NCBI GenBank assembly: GCA_003152075.1
Contig: PLZG01000048.1
Span: 31,949 to 65,668, forward strand
Origin: a candidate division FCPU426 bacterium
GTDB lineage: Bacteria; Oederibacteriota; Muellerivitia; Muellerivitales; Muellerivitaceae
DNA length: 33,720 nt
Direction: 5' to 3'
Positions within the stretch are counted from its first letter, which is position 1, and each line of letters opens with the position of its first letter. The notes below the pieces were generated by a model. The model was given only the letters and a program-made list of their open reading frames with translations, ran no database searches and was not told where the DNA came from. A program made the position numbers and the translations under genes. Positions 28,256-33,720 of this stretch are shown piece by piece.

Positions 28256-31200
28256 CTAACGCATCACGATCACCTTCAGGATGAGCTGTTTGTGTTGGGG
28301 TCCTCCCACATTCACCCTTAGGTAATACAACCCGTTGGCGACCATCCCTCCCCACCCGTCGCGTAGGTTCCAGGAAAGCGTCGCTTTTCCGGACAAGGCT
28401 TGGGCCCCACCGGTCACCTTGCGGTAAGCCGTAGTGAAAACATCCCAAGTAAGGTTGGAACCCGCGGGGGCCTGTGCGTCAAAGTAAACTGGCCCCTGGT
28501 TAAAAACAGGATTGGGGTAAGGCGGGCCGATGACGATAGTGGTAACGGGCGGAGTGGCGGTAATCGTGGGCGAAAAGGTGATCGTCGGGCTATTGCTGAG
28601 GGTGGAAGTGGGGGTCAGGGTTGGGCTGGAAGTGGGGGTCAGGGTCGGACTGGAGGTGGGCGTCTGGGACGCCGTCCAAGTGGCCGTAATGGTCGGGCTA
28701 TCGGTGGGAGTAGAGGCAGGGCTTGGAGTGGGGCTGGGGGTGGGGGTAAAGCTGGGCGTGGAGGTTGGGGTGACAGTGGGAGAAGAGGTGGGGGAATTCG
28801 TCGGAGAGTTGGTAGCCGTGGGAGTGAGGGTAGGAAGGTCACAGCAATTGGAAGTATAGAGGCCCGAGAGACCGGTTGACCAAACCTGCCCCTGGAAGGA
28901 TAGGCTGACTTGGGAATAACGGTTGACGGTCCCGAAGGGCAGCGTCGTGAGGGATTGGGCCCAATTGATCCCATCCGTGGTTACCCAAAGATCCGTGTCC
29001 TGCCCGGCGGCCCCGCTCCCGCCCATGACCCAAAGGGTGTTTCCGCAGGCCACGGCCAAATGATTCCACCGTGGGGAAAAAAAAGAACCCGTGGGTACGG
29101 AGGGGACCCATGTTGTTCCGTCCCCCGTGGACCATATCTCATTGCTGAACCCCGCGGCCGTCTGGCCCCCGATCACCCATAGGCGGCCATTGAACACCGT
29201 CGCCGTCTGTCCCATGCGGGCCGAAAAAGGCGGTGTAGCGGCCAGGGTCCAGGTTGAGCCGTCGGGGGAAGTCCAGGCGTCGTTGGTGGAACCCAGGGAA
29301 GTCAGGCCGGCCAGGACCCAAAGGTTGTTCTGGAAAACCACGGAGCTGAATTCGGAACGTCCGGCGAAGCCCGCGTTGGAGGTGCCCAGCAAATAGTGGA
29401 GACCGTCGAGGGAATACCAGGTGTCGTTTTTGTAGGTCGTGCCGCTGATAAGGCCCCCCAAAACCCAAAGCTTTCCGTTGAAAGCCACCACGTTGAACTT
29501 GCTCCGGTTGAGGAGGGGAGCCTGGGAAGAACCAAAAGCTTTCCAAATCCCGGCCTGGTAGTAATAAACCGTCACCGGATTGGTGGGCGCGGCTCCCCCT
29601 AAAAGAAAGGGCCCGGGGCCGTTTCCGTTTCCCTGGTCGAAAACCGCCCCGTCATCGGAACGGAAATCGAAAGACGTATTCAAAGCCCAGGTAGAACCGG
29701 GAACTGTCCCTCCGCAGGCGGCTGGCGTAGCCGTAGCGGTGGGTGGAACGGGGGTAGGCGTCGCGGTATAGGGTGTTTGCGCGCCCATTCCCACGGCGGA
29801 AAGGACAGCCGCGTTTAAATCCAGGCGGCCCCAGCCGGTGGTCGTGTTGTAGGTACCGGGGGAACCTAAAATCTGGTGGGCCGTGCTTTCCAGGATCTGG
29901 ACCACCTGGGGCGCTTGCAGGGTGGGGTTCATCGCGAGCAGGAACGCCGCCGCCCCCGCCACCACGGGCGAAGCCGCCGAGGTCCCTGAGGCCTCACCAT
30001 AGTTGTTGTCACAGGGGTCGATAATAAAAGCTGGATCGACGGTGGGTGAGGGGCAGTTCAGCATGCAGCCGAAAAAATTGTCGGCGGTGTCCAAGGTATT
30101 CGGCAAAGCCACATTCGCGCCTCCGGGCGCCATCATCCCCATTCCGGGTCCCGTTTGGGTGTAACCGGGGATGGAATCGGCCGGGCCTACCGCCCCCACG
30201 GCCAGCACCCCTGGGAAGCCGGCCGGATAACTCACGGGCACTCCGTTTCCGCTGTTCCCCACCGCCGCCACTAAAACGCAGCCATGGTTGAGCGCGAAGG
30301 TTACCGCCTGTCCCTCCAGGGGGTCCGGCACAGCCGTACCCAGGGACATGTTGAGTACCTGCGCGCCGTTGAGGGCGGCGAAATAGATTCCCTCCATCAG
30401 GGTACCGGTCGTGTTGGCCCCCGTCGAGTTCGCCACCTTCACGGGCATGATCTTAACCATACCCGGGTAGCCCGCCACCCCCACCGCGCCCCCGTTAAAA
30501 TTGCCCGGGGGAACCGTACCCGTTAAACAAGCGTTGGCCACCCCTCCGTTGTTCCATTGGGCCGCGAGTATCCCGGTAACGTAGGTCCCATGCCCGTGGT
30601 TGTCGATGGTGTTGGTCGTATCCCCGCCCCAGTCCCCCGAGGAGTTGTACCCGGGAATAAAAAGCGAGGAAGGCAAATCAGGATGGTTGGTTTGAAGGTA
30701 ACTGGAGGCCACTCCCGTGTCCAATACCGCCACCGTGACAGGATTGGCCGCGGGGCAAGAAAGGCTGGAACCCGCCAGCGCCCAGGCCGCGGGGGCGTTG
30801 ATCAACAGGTACGGCCAATTGACGTTACCGTTTCCCGTAATGACATTGCAGGGAACCGCCGGCACGACCCCCGAGGTGTAATAAGCGTCCGAGGCCGCCG
30901 TGGGGACGGTACAGGCCTGGAAGAGGTGGTAAAGATAATTGGGCTGGGCCAGTAATACCGCCGGATCGTTTTTTATCCGGGCAAGGGCCTCTTCCACCGA
31001 AAGGCCGCTGGGAATTTTGATCCGAAGCAAGTCAGCCCTAAAATGAAAGGGGTGGGCTTTGCCATTGGCACTTGATACCCTTTCCCTTTCCCCCGCCGAA
31101 AGGCCTGGTTTGAGTTCCACCAGGATTTCCCCCGCCACATATTGGCTGTTAGTGGTAGCGGCCAAGCCGGGGGCGGTAAGGAACAGGGCTTGCGTTAGGA

Positions 31201-31258
31201 AAAACAAAAGGAAGGGTAACCTTGGGAAACTTTGAAAACCGGCCTTGGTCGCCTTCAT
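28256..31258 (-). CDS. Secreted modular subtilisin-like serine protease
   Basis: Exactly 1000 residues. Signal peptide 1-34 (ends GLAA); fervidolysin-like prodomain 40-112 (AGEILVELKPG...AQPNYLYH); S8 peptidase about 145-490 with Asp180 (VLDTG), His223 (GHGTYVTG), oxyanion Asn335 and Ser427 (GTSAASP). A TPT linker (498-512) leads to kelch-like repeats (580-800; WVLGG, WVLAG, WVIGG, WVMGG). A Thr/Pro/Ser linker (808-906) precedes a FlgD-Ig-like domain (910-1000; PYPNP...GLYYLRV) resembling T9SS-type sorting tails. The ATG at 31258 has AAGGGG upstream. A longer frame starts at TTG 31279 but lacks a site. It stands alone, with its own terminator. Confidence 0.93.
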   Translation of the reverse strand: MKATKAGFQSFPRLPFLLFFLTQALFLTAPGLAATTNSQYVAGEILVELKPGLSAGERERVSSANGKAHPFHFRADLLRIKIPSGLSVEEALARIKNDPAVLLAQPNYLYHLFQACTVPTAASDAYYTSGVVPAVPCNVITGNGNVNWPYLLINAPAAWALAGSSLSCPAANPVTVAVLDTGVASSYLQTNHPDLPSSLFIPGYNSSGDWGGDTTNTIDNHGHGTYVTGILAAQWNNGGVANACLTGTVPPGNFNGGAVGVAGYPGMVKIMPVKVANSTGANTTGTLMEGIYFAALNGAQVLNMSLGTAVPDPLEGQAVTFALNHGCVLVAAVGNSGNGVPVSYPAGFPGVLAVGAVGPADSIPGYTQTGPGMGMMAPGGANVALPNTLDTADNFFGCMLNCPSPTVDPAFIIDPCDNNYGEASGTSAASPVVAGAAAFLLAMNPTLQAPQVVQILESTAHQILGSPGTYNTTTGWGRLDLNAAVLSAVGMGAQTPYTATPTPVPPTATATPAACGGTVPGSTWALNTSFDFRSDDGAVFDQGNGNGPGPFLLGGAAPTNPVTVYYYQAGIWKAFGSSQAPLLNRSKFNVVAFNGKLWVLGGLISGTTYKNDTWYSLDGLHYLLGTSNAGFAGRSEFSSVVFQNNLWVLAGLTSLGSTNDAWTSPDGSTWTLAATPPFSARMGQTATVFNGRLWVIGGQTAAGFSNEIWSTGDGTTWVPSVPTGSFFSPRWNHLAVACGNTLWVMGGSGAAGQDTDLWVTTDGINWAQSLTTLPFGTVNRYSQVSLSFQGQVWSTGLSGLYTSNCCDLPTLTPTATNSPTNSPTSSPTVTPTSTPSFTPTPSPTPSPASTPTDSPTITATWTASQTPTSSPTLTPTSSPTLTPTSTLSNSPTITFSPTITATPPVTTIVIGPPYPNPVFNQGPVYFDAQAPAGSNLTWDVFTTAYRKVTGGAQALSGKATLSWNLRDGWGGMVANGLYYLRVNVGGPQHKQLILKVIVMR
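28541..28837 (-). repeat. Low-complexity Thr/Pro/Ser linker repeats in the subtilase gene
   Basis: The DNA encoding residues 808-906 consists of degenerate TPT/SPT codon repeats, including an almost exact 24-nt tandem duplication that encodes TSSPTLTP twice (around 28605-28660). Such tracts expand and contract by slippage and are prone to assembly errors. Confidence 0.85.
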
Positions 31259-31456
31259 ATAAGAAGCCCCTTTAACCAAATAAACCGGTTCAAAATAAAT
31301 GAAATAAGAATGATCATCATTTTATCACCCTTTTTCAGGCGGGCGTGAAAGGGGGTGAAAATGGGTTTTTAATCTTCGTCCGGTATAGGTCACAAAATAT
31401 AGTGTTTCCGCAACATTCTTTATTCCACCCATTCGGTGGAAACCCTTAAACCGTAG

Positions 31457-31671
31457 GAGGGGAAAGCGCGGAAGGAGTTCGGGTGTTATTACCCCCACGC
31501 GGTTGAAACCCAGGTCCAAGACCCCTCGGGCAGCGTTTTCTTGGACCTCATCGGCATCCCCAGGGCGGATATCGAAGCCGCCCAAAAGGGCAAACCCCAG
31601 GGCGAGCCCCTCCCCTTTCAAATCCTCAAACTATTTGTCCTCCAAATAGGCCTAAGCATTGGGTTTCTAAG
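31457..31671 (+). pseudogene. Possible gene remnant interrupted by repeats
   Basis: Open in one plus-strand frame from just after a TAG (31454-31456), without a credible start. The translation contains YPHAVETQVQDPSGSVFLDL and IPRADIEAAQKGKPQGEP, and the codons favour G/C in third positions like the downstream ParB-like gene. From about 31672 the frame runs into palindromic repeats. I do not recognise the family; it may be the tail of a lost gene or chance. Confidence 0.22.
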
Positions 31672-31787
31672 GTCTGGCTACGCTGACCCTTCCGCTACTG
31701 CTCCAGCTACGCCAGACAGGCAGGCCTCCCTACTCTCTAATAGCTTCTCCCGGCGCTCCCTGAGCTCTGGGAGACAGGTCGGGAGGC
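31672..31787. repeat. Cluster of interspersed palindromic repeats
   Basis: GTCTGGC (31672-31678) pairs with GCCAGAC (31711-31717); GCCTCCC (31724-31730) with GGGAGGC (31781-31787); and CTCCC (31756-31760) with GGGAG (31769-31773) around GAGCTC. Part of the minus strand (GGCCTGCC...TGGCGTAG) resembles a segment inside the cheA linker at 27063-27091, so this looks like a dispersed family. Confidence 0.55.
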
Positions 31788-31935
31788 AGGTCAAAATAAG
31801 TGCGGTTCTTAGTCTTAAAAAGGCTTGTGCTTGTTGGATTTTCCAAAAAGCGGACAAATCTTTGGGACTAGCCTAAAAATGCTTTAAGGATATATCTTTG
31901 CGCCGTAACTCAATTCACGGCAAAAGGAGAATTCC

Positions 31936-33720
31936 ATGTCCACTCTATTGGTAATCCACACCAGCAAAATCATGCCCAATCCGGATAACCCCCGGGGTCC
32001 CGTAAACCCCACCGAAGCCCAAACCATGGCGGATTCCATGAAGGAAGTAGGCCAAAAGACCGAGGTTCGGGTAAGGCCCCTGACGGAAGAGGAGAGGACC
32101 AAGTTCCCCACTTACGAGTACCTGCTGATCGGGGGACATGTGCGCCTGGCCGGAGCCAAGCTTCCGGGTTGGAGACCCTGCAGGCCATAGTGGTGGAGGG
32201 GGGTACCCCCGACCAAGAGTTTAAGGACGCCGCGTTGGACAACCGGTCCAACGATATGGGCTGGTGGAAGTGGGACCTCATCATTGAGAGACTCCTGAAG
32301 CCTACCAATGGGGAGGGTCAAAGGAAGCTGGCGGCTGAACTGGGTTACGCCCCACCCAAAGTAAACCGGGCCTGGAAGATTACCCAGGCTTTAACCCCGG
32401 CCGCCAGGGATTTGGTGACCCAAAGTGTTACGCCGCGTAACACCCAAAGTAAGGGTTTTTTGATCACCGAGTCCATCCTGCTGGCCCTTGCCGACCTTGG
32501 GGACCCTGCCCAGGTCGAAAAGGCCCTACGGGAAGTCTTGGACAAGGAGATGACCGAGGCCCAGGTCCGGGAGTTGGTAAAGGGCCTCAAGCCAGCTGGG
32601 GATCCCGTGGCTTCGAGGGCAGATGGGCCGGGGGTACCGCCCAGCGGGGCGGTTCAGGCTACCTCGAAAGCAAAGAAAACCATAAAACCTGAACCAAAGG
32701 GTACACAGGGTGCCTCTGCCCTGAGGTCACAAGCCGACCTGTCCCCCGGAGTTTTAACGCAGGGGGAAAGCCTCCTTTGGGATGGGCTGGCGGGGGTTTC
32801 GGTGGTTGGCCGGATCAAATCCAAGATCAAAAAGGGGGAAAGGCCTACCTGGTGGGAATTCTTGATCCTTGCCGGGGCCACCCTACTTGTACCGGTTAAG
32901 TGGATCGGGCACCTGGCCTGGAAGGCTTTGAAATGGGTGGCTAGGGAGCTTTTTCACGGCACCCGCCAGGCGGCCCGGGGGCTGGCCAAGCTGGTTGGCG
33001 GGGTGGTGGGAGGGGTTTTGAAAATGGTCCTCATGGTCGCCCTGGTCTTGTTGCTGGTCTGGGGGGCCTATGAGGTTTTGTTCCAACACCGGTCGGTGGG
33101 TAGCCTGGTTAAGCAGGTGGTGATGTGGCCGGTTGAAACCATTAAAACTGCATTTAACCAACATCCTCTTACGAGGATGACCGCCACAAAGGGCACCAAG
33201 AAAGACAAAACCGATAGTGGGGACGGAAAAGAAATTGAGAACCCACAAACTATTTCGATTGAACCGCCAAGTTCGCCACGGGCGCCAAGAGAGGCGAAAA
33301 GAAAAGAAAATCCGGTTGTTCAAAACGTGGCAAAACCAACCGTTCAAGCTTGGAACGCGGAGATCGAGGACCGGAGTTATCTCGAAGCCGAAATCGCCGC
33401 GGTGCCCGGACCCGGCTGGATCATATCCTTCCCCTTTGAGCCCATTCCTATGAGCGGGGACATGTCCATCCGCCGGTTGGGGGACCTGCAGGACCAGGAA
33501 AAATATTCCTTGATCGTGGGGCACGACAAGAGGAAGGTCCTGTCGGTCTCCCCCGCCATGACCGGCTTCACCCTGACTTATGAGGACGGGCTCCCCATCG
33601 GGGGCATCCTGGGCGGCCCCGCCAAGATTGATTTTTATTGGGAGGACGTGAAGGCCATTCACAGCGACGAGATCGATTCGGGCGGCCGGAAAATTTACCA
33701 ATTCAGTTTGGTGGTGAACG
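31936..33720 (+). CDS. ParB-like membrane protein, frameshifted, 3' end outside window
   Basis: ATG at 31936 with AAAAGGAG 6 nt upstream. Frame one stops at 32190, but homology-like sequence continues in the -1 frame from about 32163 and stays open for 519 codons to the window end. Joined, it begins with a ParB/methyltransferase-associated fold: MPNPDNPRGPV, YEYLLIGGHVRLAGAK, SGLETLQAIVVEGG, ALDNRSND. A helix-turn-helix follows (QRKLAAELGYAPPKVNRAW, 32319-32375), then a charged linker, two hydrophobic segments (32850-32921 and 33024-33071), a second linker and a beta-rich region (33400 on) I do not recognise. The shift near AAGCTT is a real mutation or a one-base sequence error. A DNA-binding, membrane-tethered role is inferred. 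Confidence 0.7.
32418..32450. repeat. 19-nt palindrome between direct repeats inside the ParB-like gene
   Basis: GTGTTACGC-C-GCGTAACAC (32425-32443) has perfect 9-bp arms around one central base. ACCCAAAGT flanks it at 32418-32426 and 32442-32450, so the protein reads TQS-VTPRN-TQS. The form resembles ParB/KorB operator sites, or the scar of a small in-frame insertion. Confidence 0.7.
33264..33296. repeat. 9-nt periodic repeat arm inside the ParB-like linker
   Basis: CGCC recurs exactly every 9 nt at 33265, 33274 and 33283 (CGCCAAGTT, CGCCACGGG, CGCCAAGAG), followed by AGGCGA. The same 9-nt design is seen in the repeat at 23510-23641. Here it is translated in frame within the Pro/Lys-rich linker. 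Confidence 0.5.

Larger units (their letters stand above)
31259..31935. other. Long intergenic region before the ParB-like gene
   Basis: This 677-nt stretch, between the leftward subtilase and the rightward ParB-like gene, contains a possible gene remnant (31457-31671), a cluster of hairpins (31672-31787) and, directly before the ParB-like gene, an inverted repeat GCCGT-N10-ACGGC (31902-31921) abutting the ribosome binding site AAAAGGAG. Short frames on the minus strand here look non-coding. Confidence 0.55.

Noticed and set aside
28400-28879. Gly/Arg-rich and Val/Gly-rich plus-strand frames
   Set aside because: They are the reverse reading of the Thr/Pro/Ser linker repeats of the subtilase.
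31325-31621. 98-codon minus-strand frame upstream of the subtilase
   Set aside because: No family resemblance and no ribosome binding site; the opposite strand has more coding-like codon use.
32883-33701. 272-codon minus-strand frame at the right end
   Set aside because: It is the antisense of the ParB-like frame, is Pro/His/Gln-rich without domain motifs, and lacks a good start.

Overview
The window reads as a chromosomal segment of a diderm (LPS-making) bacterium of about 50% GC. The evidence is two LptF/LptG permeases, LpxA, LpxC, LpxD and LpxI, an OmpH/Skp chaperone, and secreted proteins with signal peptides. An LpxC-FabZ fusion, a subtilase with Pro/Thr/Ser linkers and a FlgD-like C-terminal domain, and several families of palindromic repeats suggest a little-cultivated phylum of the Elusimicrobiota/Omnitrophota/FCPU426 kind rather than Proteobacteria. 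That placement is inference only.

Layout. 1-1287 (minus): a LytS-type histidine kinase overlapping a response regulator cut by the window edge. 1665-3914 (plus): lptF-lptG. 3924-8463 (minus): lipid A block ompH, lpxD, lpxC-fabZ, lpxA, lpxI, convergent with lptFG; lpxB is absent. 8625-10513 (minus): two PilZ proteins and a secreted beta-helix protein with a C-terminal anchor. 10764-15184 (minus): DUF486 membrane protein, tmRNA (ssrA), a thioredoxin-fold ferredoxin, YjbQ, two EamA transporters, a JAMM peptidase and a cysteine synthase. 15228-23385 (minus): enolase, DUF1015, NrdR, ArgB, TopA, DprA. 23661-27894 (minus): a degenerate GGDEF protein, CheC and CheA. 28256-31258 (minus): a 1000-residue modular subtilase. 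31936-33720 (plus): a ParB-like protein with a frameshift; it continues past the window end.

How the genes work together. LpxA, LpxC, LpxD and LpxI carry out four early lipid A steps, and FabZ ties hydroxyacyl-ACP supply to them. LptF and LptG extract finished LPS towards the outer membrane. The cysteine synthase and JAMM protease resemble a sulfur-carrier-dependent cysteine route. CheA and CheC belong to one phosphorelay, although no CheY, CheW or receptor is present. topA and argB appear to share one strong promoter.

The most unusual parts are the right-hand end and the repeats. The ParB-like gene encodes a ParB/MTase-type N-terminal fold, a helix-turn-helix, two hydrophobic segments and a C-terminal domain I do not recognise. 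It carries a 19-nt palindrome between 9-bp direct repeats. A 176-bp MITE-like palindrome with exact 8-bp flanking duplications sits between cheA and the subtilase. Other repeat families lie between genes and, in frame, inside protein linkers.
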